Below, piece after piece: positions 36,397 through 45,467 of a stretch of 61,405 bases of DNA. Under the pieces are notes generated by a model, which did no database searches, was not told the origin of the DNA, and was given only the letters and a program-made list of their open reading frames with translations. The position numbers were made by a program, and so were the translations under genes. The stretch comes from JBEKCB01 sp052139675 (lineage in GTDB: Bacteria; Planctomycetota; Brocadiia; CAIUPP01), in contig JBKQWE010000084.1 in assembly GCA_052139675.1 (NCBI GenBank), forward strand, positions 1 to 61,405. The letters are read 5' to 3'. How positions within the stretch are numbered: position 1 is the stretch's first letter; each line of letters starts with the position of its first letter.

Positions 36397-37935
36397 TCAG
36401 TTCTCTCCGTCTCGCGGCACGAAACAATGCACGCTCAACGCGCCCACCGGCGCGGCGCCCCGATCTTCCCAGAACTGCGGATCGCGCACGCTCTCTTGAA
36501 GTCCGGGCCTCTCCACGACGAAGAGCGGCGGCCTCGGAAAACGCGCCGCCTGGGATTTCGCGGGCCGGCGGCTGCGCAGCCAGGAGACGAGGTAGCCATA
36601 ATCCGCGGCGTCCGGCTCCGGGTGAGAGCGGTCCACCAGCTTGCAGCGGCCATCGGGGACTTCGTCAATGAGATAGCTCGCGACGGCAAGTTTCTCGCGG
36701 TAACAGACGCCGTATTCGCCGAGCGTGCCGTCGTTCGCCGAAACGAAGTCCAGCAAATCGCGCGTCGCGCTGACCTCTAACCACGCCAGCGCGACCAGGC
36801 CGAGCGCGATGAGGATCGCAACTGCGCCGCTCCAGGCGATGACGCCCGGCGCTCGGCCTTGCAGCCATTGCCAGACCGATTCGCCGAGGAGCGCCGCCAG
36901 CAGGAACGTGACGGGCCAGCAGACGATGAAATAGTGAAACATCACCCGGTGAATGGAGAGAAGCACCGTCGGCAGGAGGAACCAGAGGAGCAGCAGCCAT
37001 AATTCGGGCCGCGCGCGGAGGCGGAGAATCGCGGCGGCGAGCCCGCCGAAGATCAGCACCATGCACGCGACGGTGAACCACGCGCCCGACGGCATCGTGC
37101 CGGAGAGATCCGGCGTGGAGACGCCCAGCAGCGACTCGAATCCGCCGTATCCCATCAGTTGCGCCTGCCACCAGATGGCCCTGGCGCCGTGGGCCGGCGT
37201 TTCCCGGATGCTGGCGCGGACCGGCCGATAATCGCCCTTCGCGAATGCCTCGCCGCGCAGCACGACCACGGCGAACGGCGCCCACAACACGGCGTAAAGC
37301 GCCGCGCCGACGGCCAGTTGCTTCAGCGCGCGCTTCGAGCGCCGCCGCCAGAGCAGGAACAGCACGATCGGCCAGAGCGCCACGGTCGAGTAGTGAATCT
37401 GGTTGAGGACCGAAAGCATGACGGCCATCGCCAGCGCATGGCGCCATCGCCCCTCGCGCAGCCAGGCGAAAGCGAAGATGAAAAAGAGGACCGTGAAGAA
37501 CGGCAGCAGGTCCTGCGCCCAGATTTTTCTCGACTCGAGGACCGCCCACGGCGCTACGGCGAAGAGCAGCGCCGCAGCCAGCGCGCCGCCGCGCGAGAGG
37601 AACCGCCGCCCGAGCAGGTAGGTCAGCGCGATCGCCGCCGTATTGAGCATCGCCGGCAGGATCGCCAGCGCAATCGGATCGCTCGAAATGAGCGCCGGGA
37701 TCGCGAAGAGGCAGACCGCCATCGGCGGATTCCGCAGCCCCGTGCTCGAGACGAGTCCCGAGAGCTGCCACTGCCCGCTCGCCTGCTTCACCGCCAGGCT
37801 GTGCAGTTCCCGCTCGTCGGACTTGAACTCCATCAAGTCGAGCCGGGAACACCGCAGCCAGCCGCCCAGCAGGACGATCGCGGCGAGGAGCAGCCAGTGC
37901 GCTCTGGAGCGGCAGAAGCCCATCAGGCTCAGCAT
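36397..37935 (-). CDS. GT39/ArnT-like polyprenyl-phosphate glycosyltransferase family membrane protein
   Basis: 512 residues from ATG 37935; an in-frame ATG 55 codons further upstream (38100) has no Shine-Dalgarno site and encodes a non-hydrophobic leader. The DE pair of the first periplasmic loop is in RLDLMEFKSDERELHSLAV, where the family has its catalytic Asp. About ten to twelve hydrophobic segments follow (LLAAIVLLGGWLRC, ALAILPAMLNTAAIAL, LWLLLLWFLLPTVLL). Such integral membrane enzymes transfer sugars from lipid-linked donors to lipids or proteins. No adjacent glycan cluster. Ends a few bp after a nested repeat. Confidence 0.8.
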   Translation of the reverse strand: MLSLMGFCRSRAHWLLLAAIVLLGGWLRCSRLDLMEFKSDERELHSLAVKQASGQWQLSGLVSSTGLRNPPMAVCLFAIPALISSDPIALAILPAMLNTAAIALTYLLGRRFLSRGGALAAALLFAVAPWAVLESRKIWAQDLLPFFTVLFFIFAFAWLREGRWRHALAMAVMLSVLNQIHYSTVALWPIVLFLLWRRRSKRALKQLAVGAALYAVLWAPFAVVVLRGEAFAKGDYRPVRASIRETPAHGARAIWWQAQLMGYGGFESLLGVSTPDLSGTMPSGAWFTVACMVLIFGGLAAAILRLRARPELWLLLLWFLLPTVLLSIHRVMFHYFIVCWPVTFLLAALLGESVWQWLQGRAPGVIAWSGAVAILIALGLVALAWLEVSATRDLLDFVSANDGTLGEYGVCYREKLAVASYLIDEVPDGRCKLVDRSHPEPDAADYGYLVSWLRSRRPAKSQAARFPRPPLFVVERPGLQESVRDPQFWEDRGAAPVGALSVHCFVPRDGEN

Positions 37936-38044
37936 GGCCGGCGCGCCTTTGCGGATGATCCCTAAGTGCAGCAACGCGCATCCTACCACCACCGCCGACT
38001 GCTCGACAAGACGGGAATGACGGCTCTCCTCGCGATTCCGCCCC

Positions 38045-38073
38045 TTGCGAGGCGAAACGGATTCTGTTAATAT
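38045..38073 (+). promoter_or_regulatory. Promoter for the TrpB-like gene
   Basis: -35 TTGCGA (38045-38050), 17-bp spacer, -10 TAATAT (38068-38073), leader about 40 nt to the GTG start. Confidence 0.6.
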
Positions 38074-38121
38074 ACCCCGCCAGATCAGGTGCCCGGCCAT
38101 TCTTCATCCGAGGGAACGAAC

Positions 38122-39474
38122 GTGCGGAAAATATTCCTCTCCGAAAACGAAATGCCGAAGGCGTGGTACAACGTGCAGGCGGACCTCCCGAAGCCGCTGG
38201 CGCCGGTGCTGCATCCGGGCACGAAGAAGCCGGTCGGCCCGCAGGACCTGGCGCCGATCTTCCCGATGGCGCTCATCGGGCAGGAAGTCAGCACGGAGCG
38301 CTGGATCGAAATCCCGCAGCCGGTGCAGGAAGTGCTTTCGCTCTGGCGGCCGACGCCGCTCGTCCGCGCGCTCAACCTCGAGAAGAAACTCGGCACGCCC
38401 GCGAGGATTTATTACAAGAACGAGTCGGTCAGCCCGGCGGGCAGCCACAAGCCGAACACCGCCGTCGCGCAGGCGTATTACAACAAGATGGAAGGCGTCC
38501 AGCGGCTCGCCACCGAGACCGGCGCGGGCCAGTGGGGCAGCGCGCTCTCGTTCGCGTGCACGCAGTTCGGGCTCAAGTGCAAGGTGTACATGGTGCGCGT
38601 GAGCTTCGACCAGAAGCCGTACCGCAAGTCGCTGATGCGCCTCTGGGGCGCCGACGTGGTGGCCAGCCCCAGCCGCGACACCGAGGCCGGGCGCAAGGTG
38701 CTCGCCGCCGATCCCCATTGCGCCGGCTCGCTCGGCATCGCCATCAGCGAGGCGGTCGAGGACGCCGCGACGCACCCGGACACGAAGTACACGCTCGGCA
38801 GCGTGCTCAATCACGTGATGCTGCACCAGACCGTCATCGGCCTCGAGACGCTCCAGCAGTTGGAGAAGGTCGGCGACAAGGCGGACATCGTCATCGGCTG
38901 CGCCGGCGGCGGGAGCAATTTCGCCGGGCTCATGCTGCCGTTCATCCCGCAGAAACTCACCCGCCGGCCGGACCTGCGGTTCGTCGCCGTCGAGCCGAGC
39001 GCCTGCCCGTCGCTGACGAAAGGCCCCTTCCGATACGACTTCGGCGACACCGCCGGCCTGACGCCGCTGATCAAGATGTACACGCTCGGCCACACGTTCA
39101 TGCCGTCGGGCATCCACGCCGGCGGGCTGCGCTATCACGGCATGGCGCCCATCGTCAGCCACCTGAAGAACCTGGGCATCATCGAGGCGGTGGCCTATCC
39201 GCAAAACCCCGTCTTCGAGGCGGCGCTGACGTTCGCGATGACCGAGGGCATCGTCGTCGCGCCCGAGACGGCCCACGCCGTCCGCGCGGCGATTGACGAG
39301 GCGCTCCTCTGCAAGCAGCGCAACCAGTCCAAGTGCATCCTCTTCAACCTGAGCGGCCACGGGCATTTCGACCTGTCGGCGTACGACGCGTATCTCGGCC
39401 GCACGCTCGAGGATTACGAGCACCCGGAAGAGGCCATCGCCGAGGCGTTGCAGCACCTGCCTGCGGTCGAATAG
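38122..39474 (+). CDS. TrpB-like PLP-dependent enzyme (TrpB2 type)
   Basis: 450 residues, the length of the TrpB2 subgroup (classical TrpB is ~400). GTG 38122 is chosen because GAGGGA lies 8 nt upstream. The PLP Lys is in SVSPAGSHKPNTAVAQA, the phosphate-binding loop in GCAGGGSNFAG, and TETGAGQWGSALSFACTQF is typical of TrpB2. It condenses indole or related nucleophiles with serine. No trpA is present nearby, as expected for TrpB2, which often lacks a dedicated alpha subunit; the physiological substrate may not be tryptophan. trpE is at 13.5 kb, so a contribution to Trp salvage is possible. Confidence 0.9.
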   Translation: MRKIFLSENEMPKAWYNVQADLPKPLAPVLHPGTKKPVGPQDLAPIFPMALIGQEVSTERWIEIPQPVQEVLSLWRPTPLVRALNLEKKLGTPARIYYKNESVSPAGSHKPNTAVAQAYYNKMEGVQRLATETGAGQWGSALSFACTQFGLKCKVYMVRVSFDQKPYRKSLMRLWGADVVASPSRDTEAGRKVLAADPHCAGSLGIAISEAVEDAATHPDTKYTLGSVLNHVMLHQTVIGLETLQQLEKVGDKADIVIGCAGGGSNFAGLMLPFIPQKLTRRPDLRFVAVEPSACPSLTKGPFRYDFGDTAGLTPLIKMYTLGHTFMPSGIHAGGLRYHGMAPIVSHLKNLGIIEAVAYPQNPVFEAALTFAMTEGIVVAPETAHAVRAAIDEALLCKQRNQSKCILFNLSGHGHFDLSAYDAYLGRTLEDYEHPEEAIAEALQHLPAVE

Positions 39475-39561
39475 CAACCGACGATTGACGGCGGACCCTG
39501 GACGACGGCGGTTTCGCCGTCATCCGGACCGGGTCATTCGTCATTTCTCCATAATCCCGCC

Positions 39562-41139
39562 ATGCCGATACGACTACAGAATCTGACCCTCGACGTGAAC
39601 GAGCCCGGCTCGCTCCTGGCCCGCAAGGCGGCCGAGCGGCTCGACCTGCCCGTCGTGATGATCCGCCACATCCAGGTCGTCCGCCGGGCGATTGACGCGC
39701 GGGCCCGGCAGGTGCGTTTCGTGCATACCGCCGACGTCGCACTCTCCGATCCGGCCGCCGAAGCCGAGGCGATCGCCAAGGGCAAGGCCGCCGCCATCGA
39801 GCCGGCGGCCGCCGTCAGCCTGAATCCCGGGACCGAGGAAGTCCACGGGCGGATCGTCGTCGTCGGCTGCGGGCCGGCGGGCCTCTTCGCCGCGCTGCAG
39901 CTCGCGAGGATGGGATATCGCCCGCTGCTGCTGGAGCGCGGCGGCCCCGTCGCCGAGCGCAGCCGCGACGTGGGCCGGTTCCTTTCCTCGCGCGAACTCG
40001 ACGCGGACTCCAACCTGCTCTTCGGCGCCGGCGGCGCGGGGACGTATTCCGACGGCAAGCTCCACTCGCGCATCCGCGATCCGCGCGTGCGGTCGGTGCT
40101 GGAGACGTTCGTCGCCGCCAGCGCGCCTGAGGATCTGCTCATCGAGGCGCGGCCGCACATCGGGACCGACCGGTTGCATGCCGTTGTGGCGAACCTCTGC
40201 GGAGAGTTGGAACGCCTCGGCGGCGAAATCCGCTGGCGCGAGCGCGTGACCGAACTGGCCGTCGCCGGCGGCGCCCTGCGCGGCGTAAAGACGGCGCGCG
40301 GGACCATCGAGTGCAACGCCCTCGTCCTGGCCATCGGCGGCAGCGCGCGCGACACGTTCGAGGCGCTGCGGCAATCCGGCCTGGCCCTGGAGCCGAAGCC
40401 GTTCCAGATGGGGCTGCGCATCGAGCATCCGCGCGAGGTGATTGACCGCGCGATCTACGGCCGGCACGCCGGCCATCCGCGCCTGGGCGCGGCGGACTAC
40501 GTGCTGGCGGGGAAGTCCGTCGCGGCGTTCTGCGTCTGCCCCGGCGGCGTGCTGGTCGCGGCCTGTTCCGAGGCGGGCGCCGTCTGCACCAACGGGATGA
40601 GCGCGCATCCGCGCGACGGCGAATTCACAAACGCCGCGCTGGTCGCCACGGTTCAGCCGAAGGAGTTCGGCGCGGAACCGCTTTCGGGCCTTGAGTATCA
40701 GCGCGGGTGGGAGCGCGAGGCGTTCCAGGCCGGCGGCGGGGATTACTCGGCGCCGGCGCAAGCGGCAAAAGATTTTCTCGCCGGCCGAGTCCGTGCTCTG
40801 GGGCGCAGCACGACCTATCCGCTCGGCGTCCGGCCTGCGGCGCTGGAGCGCGTGCTGCCGGCGGCCGTGCGCTCGGCGATCGCCGCCGCCCTGCCCGAAT
40901 TCGAGCGCCGGATCCCGGGCTTCGCGGGCGAGGCCGCGATCCTGGTGGGCGTTGAAGCGCGGGCTTCGTGCCCGGTCCGCATCGTGCGCGATCCCGCGCG
41001 GCGCGTATCGGTTTCCGCCGATGGGGTGTATCCGGCCGGAGAGGGCTCCGGGTATTCGAGCGGTATCATGAGTTCCGCGGTGGACGGGCTGACCGCGGCC
41101 GAAGCGCTGATTTCGCGGTTCGCGCCGCCGCGAAGCTGA
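39562..41139 (+). CDS. FAD-dependent dehydrogenase (COG2509-like)
   Basis: 525 residues. Short N-terminal domain (~1-85) with LDLPVVMIRHIQVVRRAID, then the FAD-binding GxGxxG of IVVVGCGPAGLFAALQLARM, then LLERGGPVAERSRDVGRF and DSNLLFGAGGAGTYSDGKLH, which mark this uncharacterised dehydrogenase family. The NGMSAHPRDGEFTNAALV and YPLGVRPAALERVLP segments follow. The C-terminus VYPAGEGSGYSSGIMSSAVDG is the conserved FAD-contact end. Physiological electron donor unknown. Starts 88 bp after the TrpB-like gene, with hairpin DNA in between. Confidence 0.88.
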   Translation: MPIRLQNLTLDVNEPGSLLARKAAERLDLPVVMIRHIQVVRRAIDARARQVRFVHTADVALSDPAAEAEAIAKGKAAAIEPAAAVSLNPGTEEVHGRIVVVGCGPAGLFAALQLARMGYRPLLLERGGPVAERSRDVGRFLSSRELDADSNLLFGAGGAGTYSDGKLHSRIRDPRVRSVLETFVAASAPEDLLIEARPHIGTDRLHAVVANLCGELERLGGEIRWRERVTELAVAGGALRGVKTARGTIECNALVLAIGGSARDTFEALRQSGLALEPKPFQMGLRIEHPREVIDRAIYGRHAGHPRLGAADYVLAGKSVAAFCVCPGGVLVAACSEAGAVCTNGMSAHPRDGEFTNAALVATVQPKEFGAEPLSGLEYQRGWEREAFQAGGGDYSAPAQAAKDFLAGRVRALGRSTTYPLGVRPAALERVLPAAVRSAIAAALPEFERRIPGFAGEAAILVGVEARASCPVRIVRDPARRVSVSADGVYPAGEGSGYSSGIMSSAVDGLTAAEALISRFAPPRS

Positions 41140-41166
41140 AGTCGCACAATCGCCGGCACAATTCCC

Positions 41167-41195
41167 TTGAACTACCGCCCGAAACGTGCTGCAAT
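41167..41195 (+). promoter_or_regulatory. Candidate promoter for the propeller/TIGR03790 gene
   Basis: -35 TTGAAC (41167-41172), 17-bp spacer, -10 TGCAAT (41190-41195). Moderate match. Confidence 0.4.
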
Positions 41196-41230
41196 AGCCG
41201 GCGGTTTGTCAAAATGCGAAAGAGAAGGCG

Positions 41231-44200
41231 ATGAAGCCGCACCGGGCGCGAATGACAACTGCGGCGTTCCTGCTGGCCTGCGCGCTCGCGCTGGCGCCGG
41301 CGAATCCGGCAACGGCGGCCAACGGAGAGTGGGAGCGCTTCCCTCAACTCGGCCGCGACGATTTCCTCTCGAACGTGATCACCGCCGTATGCCGCGATTC
41401 CCACGGCCGCATCTGGGCCGGAACGGACCGCGGTCTCGTGTGGACCGACGACGGCGGCAAAAGCTGGACCCGAGTGGAACTCGCGGAGGCCCAGCCGCGG
41501 CTGAGCGGCCGCCGGCGCGCGCCGGAGACCGGCGCCGCCGCCCCGCCGGCCGGCGAGCAGGCCATCCTTCGCGATACCGTGACGTGCATCGCTCCCGGCC
41601 GCGGCGGCATCTGGGTCGGCACGCTGAACGGGCTGTGCTTCGGCAACGAGGACCTCACTCATTGGGACCTCTGCGGCTGGGACTCCGGCGGGCCCGGCTC
41701 GGAAATCCGCGCCGTCGCCGAATATCTCGGCGAGGTCTGGGTCAGTTCGGCGTCCGGCCTTTACAAGTCCAGCAACCAGGGCGACCAATGGGAGCGGCTC
41801 AAGGGCGTCTTCCCGCCGAACATCAGCTCCATTACGCTGGGCGAAGGCCCCTCCGGCCGCGCGTGCTGGCTGGGCGGCTTCGACGCGGCCGTCCAGTACG
41901 GCGGCGCGCCCGACGTCCTCCGAAGCACCGACGGCGGAAAGATCTGGGTGGTGCTGAAGACCGGGACCGCCTCGGCGGTGGGACATCCCGTCTCGGCCCG
42001 CGTGCACGGGATTATCCTCGATGGCAAGCGGCTCTGGGCCGCCACGAGCCATGGCCTGGCGCAGAGCGACGACGGCGGCGATACGTGGACGACCGCCGGC
42101 GTCGGCTCGGGCCTCAGCGCCGATGAGACTTTCGACCTGGCGGCCTCGGAGAGCGGCCTCTGGATTGCCACGAGCGAGGGGCTTTTCCTCAGCGCGGACC
42201 GCGGCGCAACCTGGCGACACGAGGGAAACATCGCCTGCCCGGTCCGCATCCTGGCCCGCGACGGGCGGCAGCTCTGGATGGCGACCGGCGGCGGATTGAT
42301 CTGCAGGACGCGCGGAGGCGACTTCAAGACGTTCAGCGTCCGCTCGAACATCCTTTCCATCGCCGTGACGACCGATTCCGACGTCGAGACCTGGTGGGTC
42401 GGCACGACCGGCGGCCTGGCCAGTTCGCGCGACGGCGGCAAGACCTGGCGCACGCTGACCGTGGCCGACGGGCTGCCGAGCAATGTCATCCTGACTCTGG
42501 CCGCCGAAGGCGATCAGCTCTGGGCCGGCACCGACGGCGGCGTCTGCCAGGCGATCGAGGGCGGCGAGGACTGGCGCTGCTACTCCCGCCAGAACGGCCT
42601 CCACGGGCTCGTCATCCGCGACCTGCTGCTGGACAAAGGCAGCGTCTGGGCCGCGACGAACCGCGGACTCAGCCTGCTGCGTCCGCGGGCGAGCGAATGG
42701 CGCTCGTTCCAGGTGACGAAGGACTGGCACCACGTCTGCCTCGTCGGCGACAACCTGTGCGCGGCGGTGAGCGATCCGCAGGATCCCGCGCGCGGGTTCT
42801 CCGTGATCCTCGGCAACCCGGACCAGGAGAAGTGGCGCACGCTCCGCATCCAGGGGCAGCACGGATTGCCGGTCCACGAGATCATGACCGCCGGCGATGA
42901 CCTCTGGGTTGGCTCGGACAACGGGCTCTTCCGCAGCCGCGACGGCGGGCAGACCTGGGCGCGCTTCGCGGCGGAATCGCTCTGGTCCTCGCGCGTCACG
43001 CAGCTCGCGAGCATCGAGCCGAACCGGGTCTGCGCGCAGGCCGCGCCCAATGATCCGCCGTCCACGACGGCCTTTCTGAATTTCACGCGCGACGGCGGGC
43101 GCTCCTGGCTGGTGCTGCCGACGGCGGCGCCCGGGCACGCGACCGCGCTGAAACTGATCGGCGACCGGATTCTGATCGGCACCGTCCAGGCGCAGCTCGG
43201 CTCCAGCCTGACGCGCGGCGGCCTGGCGGCGTATTCGCCGTTCGAGGCCGACCTGCGGCCCGGGCGGACCGGCTGGCTCACCTGGGACCGGATCGCGGGT
43301 TTCGCCGCCTCCACCTATCGCGCCGACCGGCTCGGCTGGGTCTCGGCCGTGGACCACTTCGCGCTCCACGGGCCGACCGTCTGGTTCGGCTCGCTCGGCT
43401 CCGGCGTGATCGAGCGCGGCGTGCCGATCATGGACGATGTCTTCCGAAGCTGGGACGTCACCGGGGTGGCGCCGCTGGACATCGGCCCGTTCGCCACGCT
43501 CAACGGGCAGGATGTCCTGGCGATCGCCGACTCGCCCGAGGGGATGTGGTTCGGCACGGCGACCGGCCTGTTCCTCTACGACCGTCTCGGCCAGGGTCAA
43601 AGCTGGCACCCGGCCGCCGGCGGCCTGTGCGCCGCGCCCGTCCGGGCGATCGCCGTCCGCGAGAACGAGGTCTGGGTCGGCACCGACCAGGGGCTCAGCG
43701 TGCTCGATCTCTTCGACTCCACGTGGCGCACTTTCGCGGCGAGCCAGTCGCCGCTGCCGAACAACGCCGTCACGGCGCTCGCCTCCGACGGAGAACGAAT
43801 CTGGGGCGGCACCGCGCACGGCGCCTTTGTCGTGGACCAGGCCGGGAACTGGCGGCCGCTGCTCGAGGATGAAAGAATCTCCTCGCTGGCCCTGGGCTCG
43901 GCGCGGGAGTATTTCGGCACCGATTGGGGCGTGTATGCGCTCGACCGCGACGGCATGACTCGCCGGCACCTCGACAAGGTCCATTCGTCGCTGCCCGACA
44001 ACAACGTCGTCCAGGTCTTCGTGGATGGGCCGGACATCTGGGCGGCGACGCCCGCCGGCGTCAGCAAAATCCTGTCCGACCCCGCCGAGCCGCCGCCGTC
44101 CCCGGAGATCGAGACCTCGCTGCGCGGGCCCGAAGGCGTGCTGCTCGTCGTCAACGACAACTCGGACGTCTCGCAGAAGATCGGCGAAAAATATGCCGCG

Positions 44201-45154
44201 TTGCGCAAGCTGCCGCCGGAGAACGTCTGCCACATCCGCTGCACCGCCGATGAGACCGTGGATCGAGCCGCGTTCGAGGCGGACGTCCAGGCGCCGATCC
44301 GAACCTATCTCGCCGTGAAGAAGCTCTCGCGGGCCATTTCGTTCATCGTGACGACCTCGGGCGTGCCGTTGCGGATTGCGCCCGGCGCTGTCCGGGGCGG
44401 CGCCGAGCGGCCGGGGACGGCGGTGGATTCCGAGCTGACGCTCCTGGCGCAGCCGCGCGCGCTCAGCGGCCAGTTCGAGAATCCCTACCTCAACCGCGAC
44501 GAACCGTTCAACTCCACGCTCTTCGGGATGTATCTCGTCACGAGGCTGGATGGGCCGTCGGTCGTGGAGGATGCCCTGGCGCCGGGCCGCGAGCTCTCGC
44601 TGGTGCGCGACGCGATGGCCGTCGAGAAGGACCACTCGTTCGGCGCGCGCGGGTTCGCCCGGTTCTCCGCGTTGCCGTTCGAGGACGAGGACTCGGCGCG
44701 CATCAACGCGGCCATCCGGGTCAACTATCGCGCTCTCGCCAAACTGGACCGCCTGATCGGCCGCGTGGTCCCTCCGGTGAAGGATTCGCCGCCGTTCTTC
44801 CGGCCGGACCAGGCTGTCAACACGTTCTTCTTCCTCGGCGCGGGCGTGGGCGAATACAAGCCGGAGGTTTTCTCCTGGGTCAAGGGCGCGCTGGCGGTCA
44901 ACCTGGACCGGGTGAGCGCCTCGTCGCTGCGCGACCGAAAGGCATCGTGGCTCGCCGGCGCCCTCAGCGCGGGCGTCTGCGCTGCCATCGGCAACGTGGC
45001 GGATCCCGGGCCCGATGGCGTGCTGCTGGTAGCCAACCTCTTCCACTCGATGAAAGCCGACTCCACCTGGGCGGAGACGGCTTACATGTGCATTCCGTAC
45101 CTCTGCGGCCAGACCATCGTCATCGGCGACCCGCTCTACACGCCGCTCAAGTAG
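41231..45154 (+). CDS. Large exported protein: beta-propeller repeats fused to a TIGR03790-family domain
   Basis: 1307 residues with a signal peptide (TTAAFLLACALALAPANP). Residues ~35-930 are beta-propeller/BNR-like units with repeated W-x-G-T and D-G-G-x-T-W motifs (GRIWAGTDRGLVWTDDGGKS, LWAGTDGGVCQAIEGGEDW, VWVGTDQGLSVLDLF), probably two or more propellers. Residues ~965-1307 match the TIGR03790 family: GVLLVVNDNSDVSQKIGEKY, LPPENVCHIRC and SFIVTTSGVPLRI, ending near GQTIVIGDPLYTP. TIGR03790 proteins are of unknown function. The fusion suggests an extracellular scaffold or sensor. AGAAGG precedes the start. Confidence 0.85.
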   Translation: MKPHRARMTTAAFLLACALALAPANPATAANGEWERFPQLGRDDFLSNVITAVCRDSHGRIWAGTDRGLVWTDDGGKSWTRVELAEAQPRLSGRRRAPETGAAAPPAGEQAILRDTVTCIAPGRGGIWVGTLNGLCFGNEDLTHWDLCGWDSGGPGSEIRAVAEYLGEVWVSSASGLYKSSNQGDQWERLKGVFPPNISSITLGEGPSGRACWLGGFDAAVQYGGAPDVLRSTDGGKIWVVLKTGTASAVGHPVSARVHGIILDGKRLWAATSHGLAQSDDGGDTWTTAGVGSGLSADETFDLAASESGLWIATSEGLFLSADRGATWRHEGNIACPVRILARDGRQLWMATGGGLICRTRGGDFKTFSVRSNILSIAVTTDSDVETWWVGTTGGLASSRDGGKTWRTLTVADGLPSNVILTLAAEGDQLWAGTDGGVCQAIEGGEDWRCYSRQNGLHGLVIRDLLLDKGSVWAATNRGLSLLRPRASEWRSFQVTKDWHHVCLVGDNLCAAVSDPQDPARGFSVILGNPDQEKWRTLRIQGQHGLPVHEIMTAGDDLWVGSDNGLFRSRDGGQTWARFAAESLWSSRVTQLASIEPNRVCAQAAPNDPPSTTAFLNFTRDGGRSWLVLPTAAPGHATALKLIGDRILIGTVQAQLGSSLTRGGLAAYSPFEADLRPGRTGWLTWDRIAGFAASTYRADRLGWVSAVDHFALHGPTVWFGSLGSGVIERGVPIMDDVFRSWDVTGVAPLDIGPFATLNGQDVLAIADSPEGMWFGTATGLFLYDRLGQGQSWHPAAGGLCAAPVRAIAVRENEVWVGTDQGLSVLDLFDSTWRTFAASQSPLPNNAVTALASDGERIWGGTAHGAFVVDQAGNWRPLLEDERISSLALGSAREYFGTDWGVYALDRDGMTRRHLDKVHSSLPDNNVVQVFVDGPDIWAATPAGVSKILSDPAEPPPSPEIETSLRGPEGVLLVVNDNSDVSQKIGEKYAALRKLPPENVCHIRCTADETVDRAAFEADVQAPIRTYLAVKKLSRAISFIVTTSGVPLRIAPGAVRGGAERPGTAVDSELTLLAQPRALSGQFENPYLNRDEPFNSTLFGMYLVTRLDGPSVVEDALAPGRELSLVRDAMAVEKDHSFGARGFARFSALPFEDEDSARINAAIRVNYRALAKLDRLIGRVVPPVKDSPPFFRPDQAVNTFFFLGAGVGEYKPEVFSWVKGALAVNLDRVSASSLRDRKASWLAGALSAGVCAAIGNVADPGPDGVLLVANLFHSMKADSTWAETAYMCIPYLCGQTIVIGDPLYTPLK

Positions 45155-45197
45155 TGCTTACTTGCGGAAATAGGCGTCCTATTTCCGCAAGTAAGCA
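45155..45197. repeat. Perfect 20-bp inverted repeat with 3-nt loop
   Basis: TGCTTACTTGCGGAAATAGG and its exact complement (45178-45197) are separated by CGT. It starts at the base after the TAG stop of the upstream gene. There is no T tract, so it may act as a transcription or RNA-processing stop, or be a REP-like element. Confidence 0.9.
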
Positions 45198-45267
45198 TGG
45201 CCGTTATAAACCACGTCGTTATATTGGGTTATGCGTTCTGTTGGACCGTGTTTAGGCATTTCCGCAT

Positions 45268-45296
45268 TTGCCTTTCACGCGCCGCACCGTTATTAT
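45268..45296 (+). promoter_or_regulatory. Promoter for tRNA-Ser
   Basis: -35 TTGCCT (45268-45273), 17-bp spacer, -10 TATTAT (45291-45296); leader about 40 nt to the tRNA. Confidence 0.6.
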
Positions 45297-45342
45297 CTGG
45301 CTTCGGGAATTCCTTCCCTTTGCCCGAATCCGGCTGACGCAA

Positions 45343-45433
<91 letters not shown>

Positions 45434-45467
45434 CCCTGCCGGCTGATAACCCTGTGAAGAGGATCGA

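Noticed and set aside
41066..45046. Minus-strand open frame of ~1330 codons opposite the TIGR03790 fusion
   Set aside because: Antisense shadow with biased composition; the plus strand has a signal peptide and propeller repeats.
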